Assembly: GCF_000430705.1 (NCBI RefSeq)
Contig: NZ_AUMN01000021.1
Span: 1-64,000 of the forward strand
DNA length: 64,000 nucleotides
Source: Arthrobacter castelli DSM 16402
GTDB lineage: Bacteria; Actinomycetota; Actinomycetes; Actinomycetales; Micrococcaceae
Direction: 5' to 3'
Shown: positions 34,593 through 42,481 of the stretch, piece by piece
Position numbering within the stretch: the stretch's first letter is position 1
Layout of the letters: each line of letters opens with the position of its first letter
Made by a program: the position numbers and the translations under genes
The notes under the pieces: generated by a model
The model's database searches: none
The model's input: the letters and a program-made list of their open reading frames with translations, nothing else
What the model was told of the DNA's origin: nothing

Positions 34593-35189
34593 GTGGTCAA
34601 GCAGCAGCGTGCACACTTGACGCGTCAGATGATCATCCGCGGCGCAGCTGAGATATTTGAAAAGTACGGGTTCGGAACTGCGAGTCTCCAAGACATACTG
34701 AGGACCTGTGGAGCCACCAAGGGATCCTTGTATTTTCATTTCTCGTCAAAGGAGGATCTTGCCCATGCAGTAATCGAAGAACAACATGCAAGGTCTTTTG
34801 AATCTCGACAGGAGGTCAGCCGCTCCTCGGCTTCCGCTCTCGAAACGATGATTGCCATGTCTCGGCGGTTTGGCGAGCAACTGCAGACGGATCCGATCGT
34901 TCGGGCCGGGATTAGACTGACCCTGGAAGCGTCCAATTTTGAGAGGCCGGTCATCAGCCCATACACGGCGTGGATGTCAGAATATGAGGCGTTAATCCGC
35001 GTTGGCATTGAGCGGGGCGAAATCAACGATTCAGTGGATCCGCAAGACTTGGCACGGTTCATCATTCCAGCGTTCACCGGAGTGCAGATGGTTTCGGAAA
35101 TATTGACCGGACGTTCGGATGTGGTGCAGCGGATCGAGGATATGTGGAAGTTCTTGCTTCCTTGCCTGAAAACAGGGCAGTGCACGTAG
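34593..35189 (+). CDS. TetR-family gamma-butyrolactone receptor (ArpA/ScbR type)
   Basis: 198 aa from GTG 34593, eight bases after GAGGAG; a GTG at 34584 overlaps that site. The N-terminus VKQQRAHLTRQMIIRGAAEIFEKYGFGTASLQDILRTCGATKGSLYFHFSSKEDLA has the form typical of ArpA/ScbR receptors (KQxRAxxTRxxIxxAAxxxFxxxGF). Such proteins bind palindromic operators and leave them when the gamma-butyrolactone binds. The convergent afsA-like gene ends one base away (35191), the classic pairing for this system. Operator-like palindromes are found at 36206-36225 and 39898-39915. Confidence 0.82.
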   Translation: MVKQQRAHLTRQMIIRGAAEIFEKYGFGTASLQDILRTCGATKGSLYFHFSSKEDLAHAVIEEQHARSFESRQEVSRSSASALETMIAMSRRFGEQLQTDPIVRAGIRLTLEASNFERPVISPYTAWMSEYEALIRVGIERGEINDSVDPQDLARFIIPAFTGVQMVSEILTGRSDVVQRIEDMWKFLLPCLKTGQCT

Positions 35190-35190
35190 C

Positions 35191-36165
35191 TCATTTGTCG
35201 TGTTGCCTGAGGGGTGGCAGTGGCTGTTTTTCAGGAGTGTGGTCGATAGTGGCCGGCGTCAACCGTCCGTTTAGCTTTGCGGCTTCTCCACCCTGTTGAG
35301 TTATACGCGCGGAAACTTCCACGGCCGCGGTGCTCCTTGGTCGCAACGAGTCGAGACGAACTTCTGCGGGGGTTGCAAGTTCGACTACGCGCGAAAAACT
35401 TCCTTCAAAAGTCGAGAAATCGAGTTCCGGGACGCCCAACTCGGCTCTTACTGCTTGCCGAATGGATTCGATCAACAGCATGCCGGGGACGTGGTCGAGC
35501 GGATGATCGAAGAGGATTGGGTTAGATACATCCACACGTACGGGGCACACCCCTGCTCCGTACGATGGTCCGATAACGACATTTTCCGCTCGGACATGGC
35601 CGACGCTTCCGGGGATCTGCATTTCTGAACCGGGTACCGGATGCTCTCCGGCCGTTGTGGATGCGCGCATGCGCTGATATACGCACGGCTTCACTATCCG
35701 TGCTCCACCGGTACCGGAGGCAAATGGCCCGTCCTCACCCAAGAATGTTGCTCTGGCCTGCAGGGATGAGACGACGGGTCCGGAGTGTTCCACACTGTCG
35801 ACGTCTACGTCGATGTAGCCCTGTCGGGGTGCTTGTTGGTGTAGATTGTCGAGATACCTGCCGTGGTTGACTGATACATTGAGACCGCTCATGAGGAAGC
35901 GGTGTGTCAGCGGCACCCCGAACATTGCGTGGGCAACAAGAATCGTCACTTGGCGGATGGTTTCGGCCACCAGCAGACTGTCCGGTAGTCCGCTTGATCG
36001 ATAAAAGGTGTGCCGACGGGGCCACTGCATGCCGCACCGGAAGGTGTTCTGCTGGGTTCGGCGGATCCCGGTCAGGAATACTTCCGATAGTGAAGCACGA
36101 TGGACAAGTCGCCTGTCGACAGTCGAATTGAAGTCCATCTCATTTATCCGTACAGCATCGCGCAC
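35191..36165 (-). CDS. afsA: AfsA-family gamma-butyrolactone synthase
   Basis: 324 aa from GTG 36165 (GGGGTGAG upstream); ATG 36138 is an alternative. Two AfsA hot-dog repeats are visible: LVHRASLSEVFLTGI at 20-34 with PDSLLVAETIRQ, and NPILFDHPLDHVPGMLLIESIRQA at 215-238. VHRxxxxEVFLT and DHxxDHVPGMLLxEA are the family signatures. AfsA condenses a beta-keto acyl chain with dihydroxyacetone phosphate, the first step to A-factor-like signals. A receptor gene on one side and an ABC operon on the other suggest a complete signalling circuit. Outside Streptomyces such clusters are less described. Confidence 0.85.
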   Translation of the reverse strand: MRDAVRINEMDFNSTVDRRLVHRASLSEVFLTGIRRTQQNTFRCGMQWPRRHTFYRSSGLPDSLLVAETIRQVTILVAHAMFGVPLTHRFLMSGLNVSVNHGRYLDNLHQQAPRQGYIDVDVDSVEHSGPVVSSLQARATFLGEDGPFASGTGGARIVKPCVYQRMRASTTAGEHPVPGSEMQIPGSVGHVRAENVVIGPSYGAGVCPVRVDVSNPILFDHPLDHVPGMLLIESIRQAVRAELGVPELDFSTFEGSFSRVVELATPAEVRLDSLRPRSTAAVEVSARITQQGGEAAKLNGRLTPATIDHTPEKQPLPPLRQHDK

Positions 36166-36205
36166 TTAAACTCACCCCATCCCCCGAATGACCACGACCA
36201 CATAG

Positions 36206-36225
36206 AATACCGTCCAGTCGGTATT
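36206..36225. promoter_or_regulatory. Palindrome resembling a gamma-butyrolactone receptor operator, upstream of afsA
   Basis: AATACCG-TCCAGT-CGGTATT has perfect 7-base arms. It lies 41 bases upstream of the afsA start on the minus strand. The half-site CCG(A/T)C resembles those of ArpA/ScbR autoregulatory elements and of the palindrome at 39898-39915. A related half-site CGGTATTT also occurs near 34526 between the epimerase and receptor genes. Confidence 0.55.
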
Positions 36226-36293
36226 TCACAAAGTCGGATGATCGGCGCGTGTGATGGGTGTCGGGATGGACGCAGCCACGTGAATGGGATTGC

Positions 36294-36314
36294 CTTGGCT
36301 ACGGTTTAGCCAAG
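36294..36314 (-). terminator. Hairpin downstream of the ABC operon
   Basis: CTTGGCTA-CGGTT-TAGCCAAG, perfect 8-base arms, 66 bases beyond the ATPase stop in the direction of transcription. There is no T-run. It separates the ABC operon from the afsA promoter region. Confidence 0.4.
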
Positions 36315-36379
36315 CGGGTTGCATGAAGCAAGTCCCAGATAGACGGAGAGGTTAGCAATCATACGAATTGCCCGGCCCC

Positions 36380-37018
36380 TTAGGCAACTGGCTCAAGATT
36401 CTCTGCCCGTATGCGGTAGGTTTGGTCAGCCAACAGGTCCATATCGGTGTGGTTATGGCTTGTGAAGATGACTGTTCGGCCTTGGCGCCTGTACTCCAGG
36501 AGCAAAGCCCTGACCCGCTCGACACTGTCAACGTCAAGGGCATTGAACGGCTCGTCGAGCAGTAGTGCTTGGGGTTGTTCCATGATGGCCTGGGCGAGGG
36601 CAAGCTTTTGCTTCATGCCGAGCGAGTAGTTCCGCATCTTCTGCCTGGTCCCGGGCGCCAGCCCTACCCTCTCCATCGATTCGATGATTTCTCGATCGCC
36701 GATGACGCCCCGTATCCGGGCCAGCTCGCGCAGATTCTCCAGACCGGTTCTGTTTGGCAGGTATCCGGGACGATCAATGATAACTCCAAAGTTTTCGGGA
36801 AACGTCCGGTTGCCGGACATGAACTGCGGATCGATGTAGATCTGACCGGCGTCGGGTTTCAAGAATCCGCAGATCAATTTGAATAAGACCGACTTTCCCG
36901 AGCCGTTGTGCCCGACAATGCCGTATATCTGTCCTGGTTTAAAAGACATGGATACGTTCTCGAAGAGGGTGATGCCTTTGAACGCTTTGCTCATGTTCTC
37001 GATTTCAATGATTGACAT
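36380..37018 (-). CDS. ABC transporter ATPase
   Basis: 212 aa from ATG 37018, with GAAAGGG upstream and the preceding gene's stop adjacent. Walker A GHNGSGKS at 36-43, signature YSLGMKQKL at 131-139, Walker B ALLLDEPFNALD at 151-162 and the H-loop His188 are all intact. There is no own membrane domain; partners are the two membrane proteins directly upstream. Short ATPases of this kind drive export or immunity systems for bacteriocins and other small secreted proteins. Last gene of the operon that begins with the exported protein at 39847. Confidence 0.88.
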   Translation of the reverse strand: MSIIEIENMSKAFKGITLFENVSMSFKPGQIYGIVGHNGSGKSVLFKLICGFLKPDAGQIYIDPQFMSGNRTFPENFGVIIDRPGYLPNRTGLENLRELARIRGVIGDREIIESMERVGLAPGTRQKMRNYSLGMKQKLALAQAIMEQPQALLLDEPFNALDVDSVERVRALLLEYRRQGRTVIFTSHNHTDMDLLADQTYRIRAENLEPVA

Positions 37019-37019
37019 G

Positions 37020-38534
37020 TCATGCCCTTTCGGAGAAGAAAAACTTCGGATTACGTACAATAAGCAAAGCGGAGATCAGCAGGACCGCCAGGTACAGAAT
37101 CAGTACCATCGTTATCCGTACCAGTCCTTCCCACCCTAGGTCGACGTAACCGAGACTGTTGAGCGCGGCGGGGAAGATCAAAGCGCCGTTGACGATCGGC
37201 ATGCCAGCTATAAGCAGCCCGCCCAGCGCGAATAATCCCGCCATTGGCCTGCCGCTCAACCAGGCGACCACGAACACGATAAGGAGGTAACAGCCCACTT
37301 GCAGCACGCCATTTACAAAGAACTGGTAGAGCATCTGAGCGTGCTCGCCCGGAATACGTGCAGGCGGAGCGCTGGTCGGCTGGCCGCGCCCCAGCAACGA
37401 CACCAAGTAGGCCGCAGATACAAGGCCCACAAGGAGTAAACCGAGGCGGGAAGCAAACGGCCGCATAAATCGAAGGAACCATTGCTGTCCGGTTCCATGG
37501 CGTAGAGCGACGTAGTAGATCCTACCGCTCAGCTCGTTGTCCAGTGCCAACAGGAACAGGTAGGTAAATCCAAGGAACACAATGGCCTGATAGAGGTATA
37601 AGTTCCATTCAAATCCCTCCTGTGATACCCCGAAAAACGCTGCGTAGAGCACGTCAGTCAGGGTGTCAGCACGGGACTGCAGCTGAAAGACCAGCGCGTA
37701 GAACAGGCCAACAACGCAGAGTCCGAGATAAATCAAGGCCTGCACCGGCACTCTGGATCCGCCCCCGGTAAAACGTTCCCTTCTCCGCACCACGACAAAG
37801 CAAACAATGATCAGCACAATCATTGGAACGTAGGTCAGCCATAATGGCTCATAGGCTTCAAATGCGCGGTGCAGTAAGAGAAAATTAGCCGGGTCAAGGA
37901 ACGGAGCGGTGGTAATGGATCGCCGGAACGAAACCACCCCGGTGATGAAAAAGCCAGCGGCGACGGTATAGACGGTAATCTGTCGCTGCCAGATACAGTA
38001 CGAGGCAGCCATGACAAGATAGCAGGCCAGAAGGGTCACGCCGACGAGCAGGATCTGCATCGCAAGCACCAGCATTGGGCCCAGCCCATAGTTGCTAACC
38101 ACACTCAAGACTTGGTTCGTCATCGAGTCGGATCGGCTGGCCGTACTCCATCCCCACGCCGCGTGTAGACCAGTACTGGAGACGAAGGCCGAAGCGAGCC
38201 ATATGCCCATCAGTACGGAGGTCTGACTAAACATGCGCACGGCTGAGCCACGAAGCCAGGCACTGAAAGTCCCATACCTGATGAGAGCTGTCGAAGTAAA
38301 ATGCATTCGTATCTCAGAAGCCGAACTAAAGAGCCACACCGGCAGTAAGAAGTAGCAAATGTAGTACGGGTCCAGCATGAATCCAATGATCTGGTCCCAA
38401 ACGTTTCTGCTTGTCTCCATATCCGGCACGACGATGGCGGACCGGCGGCGAAGGTAGATGCCATAGAGCAGCGATACGCCGAGAAAACCCAGGTGCCATG
38501 GTTTTACTGCCCACTTCATTGGACGGACGCACAT
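37020..38534 (-). CDS. Large 12-TM ABC-associated membrane protein
   Basis: 504 aa from ATG 38534, which overlaps the stop of the previous gene (TAATG); an ATG at 38519 is the alternative. About twelve hydrophobic segments are visible, from WHLGFLGVSLLYGIYL near the start to ITMVLILYLAVLLISALLIV at the end, as if two six-TM halves were fused. No recognised motif was seen. Position between another membrane protein and an ABC ATPase makes it the permease of the exporter. Its size recalls the integral membrane proteins of lactococcin 972-type clusters, but I cannot confirm that family. Confidence 0.75.
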   Translation of the reverse strand: MCVRPMKWAVKPWHLGFLGVSLLYGIYLRRRSAIVVPDMETSRNVWDQIIGFMLDPYYICYFLLPVWLFSSASEIRMHFTSTALIRYGTFSAWLRGSAVRMFSQTSVLMGIWLASAFVSSTGLHAAWGWSTASRSDSMTNQVLSVVSNYGLGPMLVLAMQILLVGVTLLACYLVMAASYCIWQRQITVYTVAAGFFITGVVSFRRSITTAPFLDPANFLLLHRAFEAYEPLWLTYVPMIVLIIVCFVVVRRRERFTGGGSRVPVQALIYLGLCVVGLFYALVFQLQSRADTLTDVLYAAFFGVSQEGFEWNLYLYQAIVFLGFTYLFLLALDNELSGRIYYVALRHGTGQQWFLRFMRPFASRLGLLLVGLVSAAYLVSLLGRGQPTSAPPARIPGEHAQMLYQFFVNGVLQVGCYLLIVFVVAWLSGRPMAGLFALGGLLIAGMPIVNGALIFPAALNSLGYVDLGWEGLVRITMVLILYLAVLLISALLIVRNPKFFFSERA

Positions 38535-39346
38535 TACAGGAGGACGTCCAAACGTCTCGTGTTCTGCCACACGTAGATAGCCAGCAGCCCTGTCAGGGCG
38601 AGCAAAATACCAAACGGCATAAACGGGACCCAAATCGGAAATTGCACCACGTTGAAGGGGAAGACCGACGCTGGAGAATATTGAGGAATACCGGCAACGG
38701 CTGTCGCGAAATTCAGAATGTGGTATCCCAGAAACGGCAGGGACAGAGCGACGAACCGGTTGGGCACGACAAAAAGCAGCAGCAACCCTATCGTGGCGTA
38801 AAGCGCACCGTTGAGTGCCAGCCACAGAGAATAGCCAATTCCGTAGGCCCACGGTCCGGCGCTGAGTAACTGTGAGAACGTGTGCAGGGTTGTCGCGTAG
38901 TCGCCCATCTCCGATGGTGAAAGCCCGACGACGGTCGACCGGTACGGACCTATTAGACCGAGCGCGGGGTCAACGAAGAACGCCCACAGGAAGGGTATGA
39001 AAGCTACGAAGAAGAAGAAGACCGCTGCCATCGCCGCATTGGCGAGGAGTTTGTTCGCGATGTAACGCCCGATGTCTGAGCGGGTGCGAGTATAGAAAAT
39101 ATAGCGTTGACTTAGCTCGTTCGAGAACGGCAAGGCGTATATGGACACCGCGAGCAGCGGGAATACCAGGGCGATGCCTGAGGACATGATCAGGGTAAAA
39201 ACATCGGCTTCGCCGAAAAGCGCGTAGTCGCTGCTGATCGCTGTGGTATAGGCCGAAGGAAGTATTAGGACGGCCGCCACGAGCAGGAAAAATTGCCACG
39301 ACAACGCCGGCCGTATATCCGCTACAGCTGATCTCAGCAATGTCAC
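38534..39346 (-). CDS. Six-TM membrane protein, ABC permease partner
   Basis: 270 aa from GTG 39346; TTG 39340 (nine bases after GAGGAG) may be the real start because the spacing to GTG is only three bases. About six membrane segments: WQFFLLVAAVLILPSAY, IALVFPLLAVSIYALPF, AAVFFFFVAFIPFLWAFF, then a segment around GYSLWLALNGALYATIGLLLLFVV, and two more to the end. The second segment is followed by FSNELSQRYIFYTRTRSDIGRYI, a cytoplasmic loop typical of ABC-2-like permeases. It is the first gene after the exported-protein gene and overlaps the next one. Confidence 0.75.
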   Translation of the reverse strand: MTLLRSAVADIRPALSWQFFLLVAAVLILPSAYTTAISSDYALFGEADVFTLIMSSGIALVFPLLAVSIYALPFSNELSQRYIFYTRTRSDIGRYIANKLLANAAMAAVFFFFVAFIPFLWAFFVDPALGLIGPYRSTVVGLSPSEMGDYATTLHTFSQLLSAGPWAYGIGYSLWLALNGALYATIGLLLLFVVPNRFVALSLPFLGYHILNFATAVAGIPQYSPASVFPFNVVQFPIWVPFMPFGILLALTGLLAIYVWQNTRRLDVLL

Positions 39347-39394
39347 AGACTCCTCAATTGATTGATTGTGTCAATTGTATTTATATCCACACGC

Positions 39395-39428
39395 TTGGGT
39401 GGCCGATCCCTGCGGACCGGCCACCCAA
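39395..39428 (-). terminator. Strong intercistronic hairpin after the exported-protein gene
   Basis: Arms TTGGGTGGCCG and CGGCCACCCAA (11 bases, perfect) with a 12-base loop, 27 bases after the stop of the small exported protein and before the membrane protein genes. There is no T-run. Such hairpins let the first gene be made in excess over the transporter, as in many bacteriocin operons; that function is inferred. Confidence 0.7.
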
Positions 39429-39454
39429 GATCTGTACTTGCCCTGGAGCTTCAG

Positions 39455-39847
39455 TTACTCGCTCGCCCACGCTCCGACGACCTGGACATTTACTGGTGTA
39501 GTAATGTCGTTGCTGAATTGCAGACGTGTGGAGTTGCCGCCCGGGATGTCGTTGTACAGGTAGTAAAGCGTGTAGTCGGTGACGTTACGGGTCCAAGCAC
39601 CGTCGTTTGACCCCTTATGGATCATGCGGACGTCGACAACATAATTACCGCCCACCCTGGAAGACTCCAGCTCCCCAGTCGCGCCGGGGATGGACTTCTT
39701 CTGGAAGCCTGTGTAGCCCGAGCCATTGAATTTTCCAACAGTGGTGTTGTAGCCCTGCAGCGATCCCCCGGCATTGGCTGCAGCGGCGCCGGTGAAAATT
39801 AGCGCCGTAGCTGCGAGACCCGTGATGATGTGGGATTTCCTTCTCAT
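39455..39847 (-). CDS. Small Sec-exported protein, candidate ABC-linked effector
   Basis: 130 aa from ATG 39847 (GGAG six bases upstream). A clear signal peptide MRRKSHIITGLAATALIFTGAAAANA with a cleavage site AAANA|GG leaves a mature protein of about 104 residues. The mature part is rich in Gly, Ser, Asn and Tyr, has no cysteine and looks all-beta. I do not recognise the family. First gene of an operon followed by a hairpin, two membrane proteins and an ABC ATPase, an arrangement like Sec-dependent bacteriocins of the lactococcin 972 group. An operator-like palindrome for the neighbouring gamma-butyrolactone receptor lies upstream. Confidence 0.75.
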   Translation of the reverse strand: MRRKSHIITGLAATALIFTGAAAANAGGSLQGYNTTVGKFNGSGYTGFQKKSIPGATGELESSRVGGNYVVDVRMIHKGSNDGAWTRNVTDYTLYYLYNDIPGGNSTRLQFSNDITTPVNVQVVGAWASE

Positions 39848-39897
39848 GAGATGCTCCGATCTTGGACAGTTGCGGACATGCCAATCTATAGACTATC

Positions 39898-39915
39898 AAG
39901 CCGACCGGTTGGTTT
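39898..39915. promoter_or_regulatory. Operator-like palindrome upstream of the exported-protein gene
   Basis: AAGCCGACC|GGTTGGTTT: seven of nine positions are palindromic around ACC|GGT. It lies 51 bases upstream of the start codon, and on the minus strand a -10-like TATAGA follows about 20 bases on. Its half-sites AAACCAACC and AAGCCGACC resemble gamma-butyrolactone autoregulatory elements and the site at 36206-36225. Confidence 0.5.
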
Positions 39916-40042
39916 GTTTAATCTATGTCGAGCCGTCTCACGTGTCAACACAATCTGACTGATTATCGATTAGCGAAGGCCACGTGGAACAAGCTGACGG
40001 TCACATGGGCGCCAAAGGCGGTATCAGACATGGATCCTGGGC

Positions 40043-40055
40043 GTTCCAAATCTAA
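40043..40055 (+). repeat. 13-base direct repeat, left copy
   Basis: GTTCCAAATCTAA, identical to 40470-40482. The two copies enclose the IS110 remnant. Confidence 0.7.
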
Positions 40056-40057
40056 TT

Positions 40058-40390
40058 TCACTTGGGATGACGGACGTTTGGCGTGATGTAGTCGTCTCTG
40101 GAGTCCGTTTTGGACTCACTGGGATGCAGGTCGTCGATGCGGGTCATCGCCAGCCCGGGCAGGTATCCCACCACGAAGCCGACGGCTTCGGCGACGACGA
40201 CCGGCGGGGCGCCAATCGTCGCGGGCTGATCGACCACCAGCAGGGCCGTGCCGTGGCTGGTGAGCTTGTCGATGATGGCCCGCAGCTTCGCCTCGTCTTG
40301 GGGCAGAGCCTTGTGTCCGGCAGTTTCTTGCCGTGGCGGTTCAGGGCGACGGCGTAGTGGAAGGTCTGGGCGACTCCCTCCACTCCCTTT
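40058..40390 (-). pseudogene. Remnant of an IS110-family transposase N-terminus
   Basis: From the right, one minus-strand frame gives GVAQTFHYAVALNRHGKKLPD, the next KALPQDEAKLRAIIDKLTSHGTALLVVDQPATIGAPPVVVAEAVGFVVGYLPGLAMTRIDDLHPSESKTDSRDDYI. 'VVDQPA.IGALPV...A...V.YLPGLAMR.IADL.PG.AKTDARDA' is the RuvC-like start of IS110/IS1111 transposases. The change of frame near 40310-40320 and the stop soon after SRDDYI show that only a broken N-terminal part is left. It sits between the exported-protein operon and the secreted-protein operon. Confidence 0.85.
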
Positions 40391-40469
40391 GGACATACGG
40401 GGGATGGAGCCGGGACGCAGCCGGGACGCTGCGAGTCTCAAAAGCCAATTTTGTGCGCGGCTCTAAGGA

Positions 40470-40482
40470 GTTCCAAATCTAA
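40470..40482 (+). repeat. 13-base direct repeat, right copy
   Basis: GTTCCAAATCTAA, identical to 40043-40055. Confidence 0.7.
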
Positions 40483-41167
40483 CCCGACCTGCGTCGGCAA
40501 ACATTTGACGGTTACCATCTTGGGACGTCTCACTTCCAAGGAACTGGAACGCCCTGTATAGAACCCGTTCCATCTGTCATCCGGTCCCGTGCCTGACATG
40601 GGGCGTTGCTTTCAAGCCTCGAGCCGACGTTCCGGTTTTGGCGTCACTTTCCTACAATTGATGCCAAATCTCTGGCAGCCACCGGAAGGTCTGTCCCTGT
40701 AGAGACTCCTCGAATTATTCGGTCCGGGCCGTTCTTCAATTCCAATAGCTCAGCCGAGTCCTCGCCCAGAGGCGGCCCAGCATATGGGGCAGCCTGTGGT
40801 GGGACTATAACGACGCCCGTCGTGCGATTCGGAAACTCTAATTGCATCTCGGTCTCGAACCGTACGCCGATATGACCGTGCTCGTCGCGTGACCTATCCA
40901 ATCCCACATGCCCGCTCACTCCAACCGCGACCATTTGGCCGGAGAGGCCGACTTGGAAACGAGCACCGACACGGTGCACCCTAGGCGTCCACCGCCTCAC
41001 GGGAGCACTCGTTCAAAGACCTCCGAACGATACCTGAACGACGACAAGCACAATAAATCACAATCATGTAACGACAAGAGTTGGCTATCAGAGCATCCCT
41101 TGCTACTTGTTCGCAAACATGATGCACTCCACAGCGGGGGTAAAGTAACCACAGAGAAAGCAGAAGA
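40483..41167. other. Intergenic region, possible gene fragment on the minus strand
   Basis: About 685 bases upstream of the secreted-protein operon. A minus-strand frame ending at 40644 encodes protein-like sequence (MVAVGVSGHVGLDRSRDEHGHI, MQLEFPNRTTGVVIVPPQAAPY, GEDSAELLELKNGPDRII) but has no clear start or family, so it is reported only as a possible fragment. The last hundred bases must hold the promoter of the 41168 gene; no certain boxes were found. Confidence 0.35.
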
Positions 41168-42481
41168 ATGGTCTCGCACCGGAACGAATCCCAAGGCATA
41201 GCTCTACACCGTTTATCAAGTTTGCGCTGGCATCGCTATGTCACAGGCCTTGCCACACTTGCCCTTGTGGCCATAGGGATAACTCCCGCTTCAGCGGGAG
41301 CCGACCAAGGAGACAGTACAAAGTTTCTCCCTCGAATCACCGCTTCACAGAATCTTCCGACCGACCCGATTGCAGTTGGTTCAGTAAGGGACGATCGCGG
41401 AAATCTGGTAGATAAGGGACAAACTTTGGTCTTATACGCTTGGCCGAGCGCGAAAATACTGGCTGGCCTGCAAGACGGCGAATCCGTCAAACTTGTCCCC
41501 GTCGCTAAAACACGCACACTGGCGAATGGAACATTCAAGTTGCGGATTGGCGACACGTCAAAGTTGCACGCTTTGAAGGCAGCATCTGGCCAAATAGATT
41601 TTACAATCATTTCTGAGAGTGCGGGCCTGCAGTATTCGTACAGTTTTGCCCGTCAGCTGGTTGATGATGGCGATCATCCTGCGTTCGCGCCGGCAGGATC
41701 GAATACCCGGCTGCAATCGGATTCTGATATGCACACCGCAGTTGATACCAAGCCACTAGAGCTGTCTCTTGCCCCCTTGGAATCAGGGCAGAGCCAGAAG
41801 AAGGACAGCAGCAAGGAGCCGCACAGGATCCCCCGTAAGGGCTACGCGCCAAAGACCTGCCAGAGTTACAAGATGGAGACGTTCGATCCTAGTTGGGTGA
41901 CAGTCGGCAGGGCGGTAATAAATACGGACGGAGTGACCGCAAAATTTGAGTACTCCGAAGGTGCCTCAAGTTCACTCGGAATCGGAGTATCTACTTCAGG
42001 ACAAAACGGAAGTTTCTCCGCGGGCGGAACGACGTCCGTCTCTTCGACCACGACTATCGGATTCCCAAAGCAAGGAAGCCACGATATGAAAGAATTTCGT
42101 ACACAATTTGTTTACGCGAAATTTTTTGTGCGTTGCTACCATGACAGCACAGGAGCAATTTACAGCGAACGATACCATATAAGGCCGGTCAGTTACGCTA
42201 GCGGCATCAAGGTAGTCGACTACAGATATTATTCATACCTGTATCCAGGTCACTGCGTCCAATTCCCCGCCGGAAGTTATTTCATTAAAGATCAGACACA
42301 AGCTTCAACATGGACCTACGGCGCCAATCTTGAAACACCGATTGGAATGTGGCTGAGCGCAAGTACTGGATACTCAACTCAAGCCAAAGTCCGGTATGAC
42401 TTTTCGAAGAAGAGGAAACTCTGCGGTGAAACCGATTACCCAGGAGGCACTCCATCAGGACTTTATGCGGAATCGCTTTGA
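41168..42481 (+). CDS. Secreted protein of unknown function
   Basis: 437 aa. A long N-terminus ends in a Sec signal HRYVTGLATLALVAIGITPASAGA, cleaved near residue 43. The mature protein has a fibronectin-like or carboxypeptidase-regulatory-like first part (VGSVRDDRGNLVDKGQTLVLYAW...GTFKLRIGD), a Ser/Gln/Lys-rich linker near 205-225 and a Ser/Gly/Thr-rich beta region with paired cysteines. I do not recognise the family. It is the first gene of an overlapping operon with a lipoprotein and a trypsin-like protease, and is AT-richer than most of the window, suggesting recent arrival. Confidence 0.75.
   Translation: MVSHRNESQGIALHRLSSLRWHRYVTGLATLALVAIGITPASAGADQGDSTKFLPRITASQNLPTDPIAVGSVRDDRGNLVDKGQTLVLYAWPSAKILAGLQDGESVKLVPVAKTRTLANGTFKLRIGDTSKLHALKAASGQIDFTIISESAGLQYSYSFARQLVDDGDHPAFAPAGSNTRLQSDSDMHTAVDTKPLELSLAPLESGQSQKKDSSKEPHRIPRKGYAPKTCQSYKMETFDPSWVTVGRAVINTDGVTAKFEYSEGASSSLGIGVSTSGQNGSFSAGGTTSVSSTTTIGFPKQGSHDMKEFRTQFVYAKFFVRCYHDSTGAIYSERYHIRPVSYASGIKVVDYRYYSYLYPGHCVQFPAGSYFIKDQTQASTWTYGANLETPIGMWLSASTGYSTQAKVRYDFSKKRKLCGETDYPGGTPSGLYAESL

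Noticed and set aside
39455-39847. Firm assignment of the exported protein to lactococcin 972
   Set aside because: The operon layout is similar, but the mature sequence lacks the short Trp/Tyr-rich pattern of that family and is longer, so only an analogy is claimed.
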